64,000 bases of DNA, from NCBI GenBank assembly GCA_018389105.1, contig JACATO010000651.1, forward strand, positions 310,001-374,000. Reading direction: 5' to 3'. Positions 1-10,029 of this stretch are shown here, in pieces. The position numbers and the translations under genes were made by a program. The notes beneath the pieces were generated by a model, which had not been told where the DNA came from, searched no databases, and was given only the letters and a program-made list of their open reading frames with translations. The number at the start of each line of letters is the position of its first letter. Position 1 is the stretch's first letter. Source of the DNA: Nautilus pompilius. Taxonomy: Eukaryota; Mollusca; Cephalopoda; Nautilida; Nautilidae.

Positions 1-242
1 AATAGACAATGTTGCTTTGCATCAAATCAAAATGGTTATTAGACAATCAAAGATGCTGTTTGCGGAAAGCATTTCCTGCTCTATATTATGATCATTTTTC
101 TGTTTTTGAGGGGGAGGTAAGGAGAAAGTACCAACAAACCAATAATCATTATAACTAACATCACAAAGTGGATTAAGTTAGATTATTTTTCGCAGTCAGA
201 TTGTGAATGCTCGGAATGCCTTAATAAGTGTAGCATTGCCAT

Positions 243-509
243 AATGGTATCTCAGCTGGTTTTCAATTGAACATCCCCAGTAAAACCAAAATGTCAGTGG
301 CTTTAAGAATCTGCTAGACGCCCATTTAAGGTTTTTATTATACATTTTGCAACTTTCTGCCAATCAAAAGAACATGATGAAAATGCTGGGAAAAGATAAG
401 ACGTTTAACATAGTCACAAACAAATAATATGGACATTCAAATAAAACTTGGCTGAAATTTCATCTCTGTAATGGTATCCAGCTGGGGTTCATTTAAACAT
501 CCCTAGCAC
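243..509. repeat. Short diverged repeat pair upstream of the first recognised exon
   Basis: About 39 bases at 243-282 (AATGGTATCTCAGCTGG...) reappear at 471-509 (AATGGTATCCAGCTGG...) with a few differences, 228 bases apart. Both copies lie in what should be an intron of the left-edge gene. The flanks between copies are not clearly alike, so this could be a decayed local duplication or two pieces of a dispersed repeat. Confidence 0.4.
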
Positions 510-579
510 AAGGCTATGATTGCTTTTCTGATTACCGCACCAATAACATTGTTTTTTCATTTCTCCCTTCTTAAATTAG

Positions 580-1591
580 ATGAGTGTTTCATTGCTCTCA
601 CCATGAATACAGTGCTGTTCTCCAAGTCAGCAGTGACGTTCGCATTCGATGCATTGAAGTTACACACCCAGGATCTTGGAGCTTACATCGATTCTGCCAT
701 CACCGATATCTTTAGAGGGCAAGCCACTCACATCGAAGCTTCGTTAAAATCACAGAAACTTACAAAAGAGGTAAATTTTTATGTTTGTTGAGATTATATT
801 GTGGAAGCATGGAGTTGGAATAAGATTCATTTATGTATAATGTTGTTGGTTTTTTTCAAAATCATGAAAAAAAATATTTGCTCTGTGTCTTCATATAGTG
901 TGTGTGTGTACACTTGCTCATTGTAAACCTTAAAATACGGGTGTGTAGAATCTATGGACTAGCTTTAATTGTGAAGCTGAATGTAGTCTGGTTTCCTCTA
1001 AACAACTATCCACCTACACCCGACTTTACTGTTGGAGAGAGACAGAACTAAATAAAGCTATTCCTAGTTTCTTTAACACCAAGACTATTCAGATTGAGTC
1101 CAGCAGCCAGAGTGGTAGAGAATTTAAAATGTTAAAATTTGTGAATTATAGCAGAAACCAAAAATTTCCTGGGAGTGAGTAAACAAAGGTGGTCCAAACA
1201 GGAGAGAGAGATAGATTAAGCTTTGTTTAACAAGTTTAAAGTCTGTGACAAGGTACTGTATTACAAACTGCCTGATGATATTTCATGGCATCACAATGCT
1301 AGGAGCTGTTTCTCTAGGTGTCTGAGAGACATGAAACCATCAACTGTCTTATTGAACTCTCATTGAATAGAATTAAAGGTAACAATAATTCAAAGTTATC
1401 TCGTTGTTGCTTTAAATGTTTTTATTTTTTTTTTGTAGCACATGTTCATTTTGAAGAATGCCCAGTTCATTCTTGAAACTGTACTGAGCAAGGTGGAATC
1501 CTTCTACCATGAGAAAGCCATCACGTTTCCACAGCAGTTGTTGGATGTGAACAATGAATACAGACGACTTAAATCCATGACAAAAGGTTAA
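580..1591 (+). CDS. 3' end of an unrecognised gene (two terminal exons)
   Basis: Two exons join in frame: 580-770 (acceptor after a pyrimidine-rich stretch ending in AG at 578-579, donor GTAAAT at 771) and 1439-1591 (acceptor TTTTTTTTGTAG, stop TAA at 1589-1591). The first exon starts with two bases that finish a split codon, so the gene extends left of the window or into exons I could not find. The encoded tail of about 114 residues is helix-rich and has no membrane segment. It contains stretches such as FAFDALKLHTQDLGAYIDS and FILETVLSKVESFYHEKA and ends RRLKSMTKG. I do not recognise the family. The helical character would fit the C-terminal bundle of a large scaffold or tethering subunit, but that is only an impression. 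A polyadenylation signal follows at 1892. The gene converges on the EB-like gene on the other strand. Confidence 0.75.
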
Positions 1592-1891
1592 GGATAGGAT
1601 TCATGCAGTCAGTGACTGAAGGAAGAGTTTGGTGTGGTGTGGACAAATTCAGAACCTCAGCTGGAATGAAATCTCCATTTCTCTATTATTATTATTATTG
1701 TTTATGGCTCGTCATTTCTGCCACGAATGCCTGTAGTAGTATCATAACAGTTGCTCAGTTATTTTGATAACTAATAGAGAACTAAGATGGCAGCTGTTTT
1801 GCTTCATTGCCTCTCCTAGCTAATTACGTTGAAAAGTTTGCATTGTGTAAATAACTTGCAGGAAACGTTTCTGCTGTTGTAGATAATGACT

Positions 1892-1897
1892 AATAAA
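1892..1897 (+). terminator. Polyadenylation signal AATAAA of the left-edge gene
   Basis: A canonical AATAAA lies about 300 bases after the stop codon at 1591, with a T-rich stretch shortly after it. It is the first such hexamer downstream of the stop on this strand. Confidence 0.5.
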
Positions 1898-2687
1898 ATT
1901 GCTTTTATTCATCAGAGACACCTGTTTTTGTTGTTCAGCAATTAAGAAATTCTAAAAACTAACAATATTTTTCACTTGCTAGGAAACTACACAACTGAGC
2001 ATTTCTATTGGTGAAATTCAGCAAAAATATCTGTTCTACGTATTCGTTATTTTCTACAAATTTTTTCATGTTCGAAGTGTTAGACTGCAAGTTAAGCGAT
2101 TATATGAATGGTCAGTAATAGCAAGCCTGAATCTGACTGCAAGATTCAGTTGATACTCTGCCACTGAATCATTTTACTTTTCAAGTGACAGTCAATGACT
2201 TAAACAAAAAGCCATACAATTTCCTCATGCATGGGTCATACTATAAACAAGTCAAAACTGATCACTTGGTAATATATATAAACACATACATGCTCGTCAC
2301 TTTTTGTATAGATATCTTTAGGTCTAATACCATTTTGATGTTTAATATAATTGCATGGGTATTAATACCATGCATGTGTCTCTTAGAAAGTGGTGGAAGA
2401 AGAGGGATTTCCAGTTTGTTGATCCAAATCGTAGAAACTTCCTCCTGATAGGCGCTTAATGATGAAAAAAGGGAAATTTTGTCTAATGAACCTCCATACA
2501 GTACAATCTTAGGTTTATTTCTACTGGCATGCTTGTACGAAAGACATCTTGTGCTCTACTACTGGATAAAATATTACCAGCTAATCCGATGATGATGACA
2601 GAGTGAAAGAAACTGACATTTGTCCACCATGAGTTTCACTGTTACTGTTGGAAGTTAATGACTACTAACTAATCACATGTTGTAACT

Positions 2688-2693
2688 TTTATT
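2688..2693 (-). terminator. Polyadenylation signal AATAAA of the EB-like gene
   Basis: AATAAA on the minus strand about 135 bases after the stop codon. A second AATAAA overlaps the stop itself inside an A-rich run at about 2808-2829, so which one is used is unclear. Confidence 0.45.
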
Positions 2694-2828
2694 TTTTATG
2701 CTTCTTACATTGATGCCCCTGATATGAGAGGAGTGTTCTTTGTAATTTGTATGTAAATCCTCAAAAAATTATTTAGTATTATGTAAACAAGGGAAAGTTC
2801 CATCATGACTTGTTTTTTTGTTTTTTTA

Positions 2829-3050
2829 TTAGTATTCTTTAAAATGTAAGTCTGTTGGTGCATATAATATATTGGTGATAGTCTTCCACAATGGGTTGGA
2901 AGTATTTTTGCAGTCCTTGCATATGAGTTCAATGTTTCTGAGTTTGTTGAAAATGAACTGCCGTTCTACATTCAGAATTTCATGAGTAAAATTTAGCTGA
3001 TTATTAAGTTTCTGGGCTTCATCCATATATTCCTGGAATTTCTCTTGTGG
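2829..3050 (-). other. EB-homology (EBH) domain and C-terminal -KEY
   Basis: The last 73 codons. A predicted coiled-coil approach (EYMDEAQKLNNQL) leads into QFIFNKLRNIELIC, the most conserved EBH block, where the F..KLR..E pattern forms the hydrophobic pocket for SxIP partners in EB1. This is followed by ITNILYA. The terminal KEY resembles the EEY/F that EB1 offers to CAP-Gly domains. Confidence 0.85.
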
Positions 3051-6000
3051 AGAAAACAATAGCGTTTCAGCACTCACTGTTTGGCATGCACTGTCCATCA
3101 AATCTGGTGTCTGGATTGTTTTGGAGACAGATAAAACCATGTCAACATCTGAGCACATGGTCTGAGTGTAGCTGCTTATAACCTCCAGCTGAGAGATCTG
3201 TGAACATTCACTAGAGCCCTCTAGGTGCTCAGTTTTTTCTCCTGAAAAAACACTCGCGTTTTCTGAAGATTTGTCTCCTTTAACCAAAATTTCCTCTTGG
3301 TGGTCTTCAGTTTCGTGTTTTGGTGGCTCCACTGATAAATCCCACTGCAGTTTGTGGTGACTGATTGCTGGCTTATCAATTAAACATTTGGGATTTTCTG
3401 GCTCTTTTTCTGCCAACTCTGTGATCCCAAACATGTCAGAGAATCCATAATCACTACCTGCCTCTGTTGCTTTATCTTCCTCTAATGATACTAGACCTGA
3501 CTCTGAAAATACAGTCTGTGTTTTTTTTGCTGATTCAGGAATAATAGCAGAAACTTCAAATTTGTTTGAGATCAGCTGCGAGGACTCTTGCTTTAGTGTG
3601 TCGGACTCTGCTGATATCTTCTGAATTGGTTCTGGCACCATTAGCTTCAAAGACTTTTGTCTGCTTGCAGAAAATTCATCTTCTATCTCTGGCTTATTGT
3701 AATTTTCCACTGAGTTGGTAGTTTGCTTGTCCTGTTTAAATTCTGATTCATCTTCTAGAGTGTGCGCAAAAGAAGCTTGCCAGGATTTTATTTCATCTTC
3801 TGAAATATCTTTGACAGATTCATTTGAAAAGGGCAAAGTTTTTCTTATTACTGAATGTTTCTTATACATTTGCTTCATAAATTTGGATTTATTCATAAAG
3901 GATCTGATCTGATCATCTGTTTCTGCAAGTGGTATTGTTTGAGATATAGGTTTGTTCACAGCTGGTTCTTTAATCAGAACATCCTGAAAATATTTTGGCT
4001 TATTTCTCACTGACTCCATAAATGTGTGTTCTTGGATGTTTTTTGAACTCTCAGCCAATGGCTTTGTGGTCAGCATTCGCTGATAGGGTTTGAACTGGTT
4101 ACCAACAGTAGTTTTTGCAATATTTGTAACATCTGCTACAGATGATTTAGTGACCGATACTTTTACTGGCATTTCATTATTTCTCTCTGTACCTTTACTC
4201 TGCACATTTTGAGCAGAACTGATCTTAGCTCCTCGGCTTTCTGTTTTATGTTCCACCAAAATTTCACGCTTTACTGACTTGGGCACACTTTCTCCAGGAA
4301 TTTTTCCATCTGATTCAGCAATATTTGTAGCCTCATTAATTTCATTTTTATCTTCTAAAAATTCCACAAGAGAAACCTGTTGAGCTTTGGCTTTGTTTTC
4401 CGAAATATTTCCGGTGGATTCTTCAAAAAATGGAATAGTTCTGCATGCTACTGTTTTTTTGATTTGTATCTCCTGAAAGGTGTCTGGTTCAGAGGATATC
4501 AACTTTTCACTTTCTGTAGGTGAGTCACTGATCAGAAAATCATGGGATGATTTGGATCCCTGGCAATGTTTGGGCCGATAATCTACTGAGTCTATGGACC
4601 TCGAGTTTTGATACAATCTGGGATTATTTTCTACAGACTCTCTTGTTGTCAACTTCTGATAAAACTTTGGCTTATCTGAGTCTTTGAACATTGCTTCCTG
4701 AACAGATTCAAGTTTCTGCACCTCTGAAGCTTTAGACATCCCATTTTGATAAGATCCTGATTTGTATTTTCCCAAGCTACAATAAGTTATATTTTGATAT
4801 TTGATTTCTTCTTCTGGGTCATTAGGGAACAGCTGATAATGTTTGGGATTGGTTTCTCCTAAGTCGTTGAATACTACTGCATAAGATGAGGGCTTGCTTT
4901 CGTCTGAGTTACAGAGCACTTGTTCACAAGTGGATTCATTTTTTCCTGAGTCACTGAACATCAGATTCTGATGTGGGTTATTTGCATCTTTGAGCATCAT
5001 CTTGTAATATTCTTTAATTTTATTAGTTTTAGATTCATTGAATGACCCATCTCCACATGATTTAATTTCTACTGAAGGGTCTTCAATAAAATAGTTTGGG
5101 TTAGGGTTGATTTTGTCGTTCGTTGAACCATTCAATGTGATATTCTGATAAGACCTGGGTTCTTCTACAGTTCTGGATGCACAAAAAGATATAGGTTTGT
5201 GCACTTTTGGTGTTTTTAACAGACTGTCATCATCTAAAAATTCAATGTTTGATTTTTCATTAGAAGACATACCCAGATCAGCCAAGAACTCTTCTGTGGC
5301 CCTTGGCTTACGAGGTAATTCAGGTTTATCACTATGGTCTTCTAAATCTGGATTCACCGCCTCACAACAAGATTCAGCTATGTCTGATGGTACTCTTTTC
5401 TTAGTCTCCAGAACTGCGTCTTCAACTGGCTCAGTTATCATAATCTTTTGAGAAGATTTGGGCTTTTTTACTCCTATCTTAACATCATCTACTGGTCCAC
5501 TTATCACAGTCTTAAATTCTGCTGTCTTTCCTTTTACTACTACATCCTCAGCATCTTCTGGTTTGGTTGTTGCAATCTCCTGAAAAGATTCAGGTTTTAC
5601 TTTCACTGCCTTATCAACTTCTATAGGATCTCTTATCACAATCTCCTGGTAAGATTTGAATTGGCTTCCGGGTAAAATTTTAACTGATCCCTTTGTATCC
5701 TTTGCTATGCATTCTCTTTTATCAGTCTCCTGAAGAGATGCTGATTTTTCTGACATTGCTGTTCCAATAACAGCCTCTTCTATCAGTTGTCTTAACCCAG
5801 TCTCTCCAGAATATCCCAGTTCTTCTCCTGGTATTTTAACTTTATTTGTCTTTGCTTCTACTGGTACCTCAACATTATCAGTCAATTTTTCTGCTGGATA
5901 TGTTGTCAGGCTACTTGAAAGTGGTTCTTTTGGTGGTGTTAAAAGGATTTTTGGGGATTTTACCTTTTTTGCTGTCTGGCTTGCTGCACCACAATGAAAT

Positions 6001-9000
6001 TCAGTATTGCTCTTCGCAAACACTGATAGAAATGTGTTTTGAGGTTCTGGTTTATTATTTGGAAGCAAAGCCCCTGCATCCTGATATGGTTTGGATTCAC
6101 AACCTGCTGCCCCCACTTTCACAGCTTTAGATAGTTTTTCACCCCCTTTTAGATCAATGATTTTCCTCTGAGAAGGTTCACCTTTACTGTCTGAAGTCTC
6201 TACACTGCTGATGTTTTGTTGACATTTGGCTTTGGTTCTGCCTGACGGTTTTGATTTATCTTGCTTGCATTTTGGTCTTTCAATTTTCTGATATTCAGTT
6301 TTATTTTCCATTCTTTTCAGATTGTCAGTCTCCATCTGTTGAGAGCAATCATATTTATTGCTGATTATTGGAACTTGGACTTTGATTTCTTGAAAGGGTT
6401 CCAGAACATCTTCCCTCTCTTGGAGTGATTTGGTTTTGAGTTTCTCTGAATTTTGTTTTGTGATGTCTCGAAAAAGGCTTTGGTCATCCTCCATTAACTT
6501 TGAACTTGCACTCTCTTGTGGTGGCCTGAGTCTGTGTCCCACTGCACCCTGGAGTATGAATTGTACACAAGACTCGGGGTGGCTCCCTGGAGTCACTGCA
6601 GCTGATCCTTTTGTGGACTGGAAATCTCCTTTCTTGTCTGATAAAGTCTGAGGCCAATTTTCTTCAGCTGGAAACCTATTTTGTTGGGGCAGTTTCTGAG
6701 TGGCCTTTATTTCTAACTCTTCCTTAGACCAAACAGGGTTTTCATCAGTTGTTGATAAAACCGAGCATTTATGACATTCTGAGTCAATGAAATTTGCTGA
6801 TGGCATAATAATCAAACCTTCCTGTGCCAGTAAATTACTTTCACACTCTACAAAAGGCACAATCAAGCTTGCTTCTTTTGTTGGCAGCATTGGTTCTGGT
6901 TCATTTTCAGATGATTTAATGGCCAGATCTTCAACTAAGTCAATTATGGGATCATCTGTGCTAGGAGTCAAATTATCTTCAGATTTTCTCTTTGATATAG
7001 CAGTCAGATCATTTTGATCACAGTATTTTGAATATCGACTACCATTGACCTGCTTTGTAACACCAATGTTACTTACAGATAATGGTGAAGTACAAGTTTT
7101 TGCTATAATGTCATCACCATCTCGAATCTGGAAATTCCATCCATTTAAAGGTGTCATTACCAAACTTTCTTCCAATTCTGATCCTGTTTTTTCATTTGAA
7201 GATGTTGGGCTCAATTTTCGGAGAGAAGAAACCTGATCTTCTTGTGGTAATCCAGTCGTGATACCAGAACTGTAGTCTCTCAGTTTATCCGTGACAGGTG
7301 AAATTTCATTGCAGGGAGACTTATGCTCTTCATCTGAAGATATCACAACAAAAATTTCTTGAGATTTTAAATCAAACTGATATTCCTGAAATTCACATTC
7401 AAAATTATCAGCTGATGATGATTTTATGCCTGATGTTGCAGGCTCAACTTCTAATGTCATGTATACATGCTGCTGAAACTGTGGAATCCGAGAATGAGTG
7501 TTGTCATCTTGCATCATAAGCAAATATTCCTGATCCTCCACAAATTCAAGATCATTTTCTGCAATTTGCAGTGCAAGTTCATTTTTTGATGATGTTGTCA
7601 TGACATTATTTGGATACTTTGGACTGACTTGGCTATCAGATGACATGGTAACTTGGTTCTCATTGGATTCCTTAAATTCATCTTCCATTGTCAAACTGAA
7701 ACTGTCTTCCGACATTTTCACAACCTTGTTTTCTAGAGAATTCATTTTGGATTTGTTGGATTTAACCAGACTTTCCTGTAATCGAAATGTATTTTCAAAA
7801 AGACCATTTTTTTCACTAGTTAAGTAAGATCTATCCTTTATCATTCCCTTCTGAAACTGCTCATCATATTCTGCAGACAAGTTTCCCTTTGCTGCTGGAT
7901 CTTCTGAGGCTTTTGTTGCCACTGTCAACCCCTGACAAAGCTGATCTTTTGAATTTTTAGGAGACACTAATCTACTTCTCTGAGGGTGAGACTCGTGTAT
8001 TTTCTCTGGTTGCATTTCAAACCAAGCATTAGCAGACTTTAATATTGAATCGTCTAATGAGGCCTCAGTTAAACTTGCCTCAGATTCTATATCAGCCTTG
8101 TTTTCTAAAACTTTTACTACTACATTTTTTTGAGACTGTCCATCAGAAACATTTGGTAACAAGTTCTTATTTTTATCAAGCAATGCTTTTGGTTCAGCTG
8201 ATGTTGCATTCAAATATTGCAAATTTTGCATTTGAGCAACATCTTTTGACATTATAAAAGTCTCATCTTCATCTAAAGTTGGCCTGACCAGATGGACCTG
8301 ACACTGGTCACTGTCTAATGCTATTTCAGCCAAGTTCTTCAAGGATTGTGGCTTAGTTTTGTTGATATTATTTTCCAGTGAACTTGCCTGCAAATGCTGC
8401 TTGGCTTCGTATGTGGAATCATAAGAATTTTGCTGGCAACACCGTCTGGGTTTTCTGCCTTTGTGTGTCAAATCACTGAAAATTCCATCGCCTGATCCTT
8501 CTTGGTCATTTTCTGCCAGTGACTCACTTGAACTTATTTGTAACCGTTCTTCACTTTCATCTTCCAGTAGCGACTCATGAGCGTCTTCCTGGGACTGCCA
8601 TCTGAGCTCCTCAGAAAGAACTGTCATAGAACTGTTCTGTGAATCTGGCCTCAGTATTTCAGCTGATGAGAATGCACTGTAATTTTCCTGGGATTCTGGT
8701 GTTAGATTTTCTGATGACAATGACAGTGAAAACATATTATCTGGAAACTTTTGCTCAGACCCATCTTCCTCTGTTGACACAATAAAACTGTCCTGCGATT
8801 GCACTTTCAGCTTGTCTTCGTCATCTGATGATGTCACAGAGAGTGCTCTATGAGACAGAAATTCATGTTTACTCTCCACAGGTCTTGTAATACAAATTCC
8901 ATGGGACTGTGATTCAGATTTATCCGTCAGTGATTCCAAAATCAGACCCTTTTGACAATGCATGTCCTTTTCATCACTTATCAGCATTACATCATGGAGA

Positions 9001-9587
9001 CCAACATTCCCATCTCGTTTGTAACTGGGAAGTTTCATCTGCAGTGACTCTGGAAAAAAGTTATCCTGTACAGCATCAAGTAATGTGTGCTTTGGAATCG
9101 ATGTAGTGGATATTCTACTTACAAAACTTTTCTTATCTGCTTTTCCAGCTTTCTCATCTGGATCACTGAAATTAGCCTCAGGGTTCAAATTTTCGCTGTC
9201 AGGCTCTACACCAGGGTTTGGAAATCGGTCGTTATTTGAATTATAAAACATCATGAACCACTGAGCAAAATCCAAGTTGTGTTGCAGTTTGCCTTTCACA
9301 ATTTTTTCAATGGAAAAGAACTTATCGATTTTGAGTTTGTCCAATGCGTTCTGCAAAAGCTTGAAGTTCTGAACAAACTCCCGCTCCAGCTTTGGTTTTG
9401 TTCTAACCTTCTTCATGCAGATGGATTTCGGAAACAAAATCTGCATCAGCTGGCAGTATTCTGAGCCAGTACAGAGATCCTCAACCCTTTCAATGTTGCC
9501 CTGCAAAGTTTTGTTGACCCAGGCAACTATATCATTCCTGGTGCATTTCTTCATAGTTGCGAAATTACAATTCACATTTACTGCCAT
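2829..9587 (-). CDS. Giant single-exon EB1/MAPRE-like protein, 2252 residues
   Basis: EB proteins track growing microtubule plus ends and recruit SxIP and CAP-Gly partners. Residues 1-125 are an EB-type calponin-homology domain: MAVNVN start, then EYCQLMQILFPKSICMKKV and KIVKGKLQHNLDFAQWF, which parallel the YCQ..MLFPGSI.LKKV and KLVKGKFQDN..F.QWF blocks of EB1. The last 73 residues hold an EB-homology segment (FNKLRNIELICKDC, ILYA) and end in KEY, like the EEY/F tail of EB1. Known EB proteins have roughly 270-330 residues; here about 2050 residues rich in Ser, Glu, Lys and Gln separate the domains. I chose ATG at 9587 (CAATGG context). The open frame continues six bases upstream only to a GTG. 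No stop or frameshift interrupts 6.7 kb, which argues for a functional gene. No intron is needed, unlike usual animal EB genes, so a retrocopy origin is possible. Confidence 0.9.
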   Translation of the reverse strand: MAVNVNCNFATMKKCTRNDIVAWVNKTLQGNIERVEDLCTGSEYCQLMQILFPKSICMKKVRTKPKLEREFVQNFKLLQNALDKLKIDKFFSIEKIVKGKLQHNLDFAQWFMMFYNSNNDRFPNPGVEPDSENLNPEANFSDPDEKAGKADKKSFVSRISTTSIPKHTLLDAVQDNFFPESLQMKLPSYKRDGNVGLHDVMLISDEKDMHCQKGLILESLTDKSESQSHGICITRPVESKHEFLSHRALSVTSSDDEDKLKVQSQDSFIVSTEEDGSEQKFPDNMFSLSLSSENLTPESQENYSAFSSAEILRPDSQNSSMTVLSEELRWQSQEDAHESLLEDESEERLQISSSESLAENDQEGSGDGIFSDLTHKGRKPRRCCQQNSYDSTYEAKQHLQASSLENNINKTKPQSLKNLAEIALDSDQCQVHLVRPTLDEDETFIMSKDVAQMQNLQYLNATSAEPKALLDKNKNLLPNVSDGQSQKNVVVKVLENKADIESEASLTEASLDDSILKSANAWFEMQPEKIHESHPQRSRLVSPKNSKDQLCQGLTVATKASEDPAAKGNLSAEYDEQFQKGMIKDRSYLTSEKNGLFENTFRLQESLVKSNKSKMNSLENKVVKMSEDSFSLTMEDEFKESNENQVTMSSDSQVSPKYPNNVMTTSSKNELALQIAENDLEFVEDQEYLLMMQDDNTHSRIPQFQQHVYMTLEVEPATSGIKSSSADNFECEFQEYQFDLKSQEIFVVISSDEEHKSPCNEISPVTDKLRDYSSGITTGLPQEDQVSSLRKLSPTSSNEKTGSELEESLVMTPLNGWNFQIRDGDDIIAKTCTSPLSVSNIGVTKQVNGSRYSKYCDQNDLTAISKRKSEDNLTPSTDDPIIDLVEDLAIKSSENEPEPMLPTKEASLIVPFVECESNLLAQEGLIIMPSANFIDSECHKCSVLSTTDENPVWSKEELEIKATQKLPQQNRFPAEENWPQTLSDKKGDFQSTKGSAAVTPGSHPESCVQFILQGAVGHRLRPPQESASSKLMEDDQSLFRDITKQNSEKLKTKSLQEREDVLEPFQEIKVQVPIISNKYDCSQQMETDNLKRMENKTEYQKIERPKCKQDKSKPSGRTKAKCQQNISSVETSDSKGEPSQRKIIDLKGGEKLSKAVKVGAAGCESKPYQDAGALLPNNKPEPQNTFLSVFAKSNTEFHCGAASQTAKKVKSPKILLTPPKEPLSSSLTTYPAEKLTDNVEVPVEAKTNKVKIPGEELGYSGETGLRQLIEEAVIGTAMSEKSASLQETDKRECIAKDTKGSVKILPGSQFKSYQEIVIRDPIEVDKAVKVKPESFQEIATTKPEDAEDVVVKGKTAEFKTVISGPVDDVKIGVKKPKSSQKIMITEPVEDAVLETKKRVPSDIAESCCEAVNPDLEDHSDKPELPRKPRATEEFLADLGMSSNEKSNIEFLDDDSLLKTPKVHKPISFCASRTVEEPRSYQNITLNGSTNDKINPNPNYFIEDPSVEIKSCGDGSFNESKTNKIKEYYKMMLKDANNPHQNLMFSDSGKNESTCEQVLCNSDESKPSSYAVVFNDLGETNPKHYQLFPNDPEEEIKYQNITYCSLGKYKSGSYQNGMSKASEVQKLESVQEAMFKDSDKPKFYQKLTTRESVENNPRLYQNSRSIDSVDYRPKHCQGSKSSHDFLISDSPTESEKLISSEPDTFQEIQIKKTVACRTIPFFEESTGNISENKAKAQQVSLVEFLEDKNEINEATNIAESDGKIPGESVPKSVKREILVEHKTESRGAKISSAQNVQSKGTERNNEMPVKVSVTKSSVADVTNIAKTTVGNQFKPYQRMLTTKPLAESSKNIQEHTFMESVRNKPKYFQDVLIKEPAVNKPISQTIPLAETDDQIRSFMNKSKFMKQMYKKHSVIRKTLPFSNESVKDISEDEIKSWQASFAHTLEDESEFKQDKQTTNSVENYNKPEIEDEFSASRQKSLKLMVPEPIQKISAESDTLKQESSQLISNKFEVSAIIPESAKKTQTVFSESGLVSLEEDKATEAGSDYGFSDMFGITELAEKEPENPKCLIDKPAISHHKLQWDLSVEPPKHETEDHQEEILVKGDKSSENASVFSGEKTEHLEGSSECSQISQLEVISSYTQTMCSDVDMVLSVSKTIQTPDLMDSACQTVSAETLLFSPQEKFQEYMDEAQKLNNQLNFTHEILNVERQFIFNKLRNIELICKDCKNTSNPLWKTITNILYAPTDLHFKEY
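3051..9212 (-). other. About 2050-residue acidic insert built of cryptic short repeats
   Basis: This is the coding stretch between the CH and EB-homology domains. It has no recognisable folded domain. It is Ser/Glu/Asp/Lys/Gln-rich and shows a recurring short unit: a positively charged or polar residue, an aromatic or Ser, an almost invariant Gln, then Glu/Asn/Asp. Examples are PESQENYS, RPDSQNSS, RWQSQEDA, FKSYQEI, PRSYQNI, KHYQLF, KFYQKL, RLYQNS, KPYQRM and KYFQDV, spaced about 15-45 residues apart. One larger internal duplication is visible: CRTIPFFEESTGNISE resembles RKTLPFSNESVKDISE. An SRIP tetrapeptide of the SxIP type lies near residue 698. Confidence 0.75.
9213..9587 (-). other. Calponin-homology (microtubule-binding) domain of the EB-like protein
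   Basis: Codons 1-125. Conserved EB features visible are the AWVN/AWIN-type helix (DIVAWVNKTL), the YCQ..LFP core, two adjacent lysines (MKKV), EFVQNFKLLQ, and the KGK..HN..FAQWF block. Within this domain the match to EB1 is close from end to end, so the microtubule-binding fold is probably intact. Confidence 0.9.
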
Positions 9588-10029
9588 TGTCACATGGAAA
9601 AAATAAAAAAAATACCTCTGCGTTGTGCTGCACTACATCTTATGGAAAAACAAATTACCGACAATTGACTGAAAACAATTAAAAAAGAAAAAAATGACAT
9701 CAGCTATTAATGACATCAAAGGTCATTATGGTGTCATTTCTGTCACAGGCCATGCTGTACATGTCTACATAGGCTTTTATTCAAGTATGCCCTGTCTTCT
9801 TCCGCCCATGGCTTTGCTTGTTAAACTAATATAGTGAAGCTGGTTACGGCACTTGTATTTCCTGCTGATCGTCTTTAATTCCAGTTTGCCTGTAATATAA
9901 CTTTTTCTTTCTCTATCCAAAGCATTCTTTCACAATTAAGTATATGGCAGTGGCCAATGCTGTTGAAAGAGCCACTGATACCTAATGTAAGTATCTCTAG
10001 CATTTAATTATAACTTACCACAGCATGTT

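Noticed and set aside
9588..9593. GTG-initiated six-base extension of the EB-like frame
   Set aside because: The animal start should be ATG; the ATG at 9587 has a good context and lines up with the MAVNVY start of EB1.
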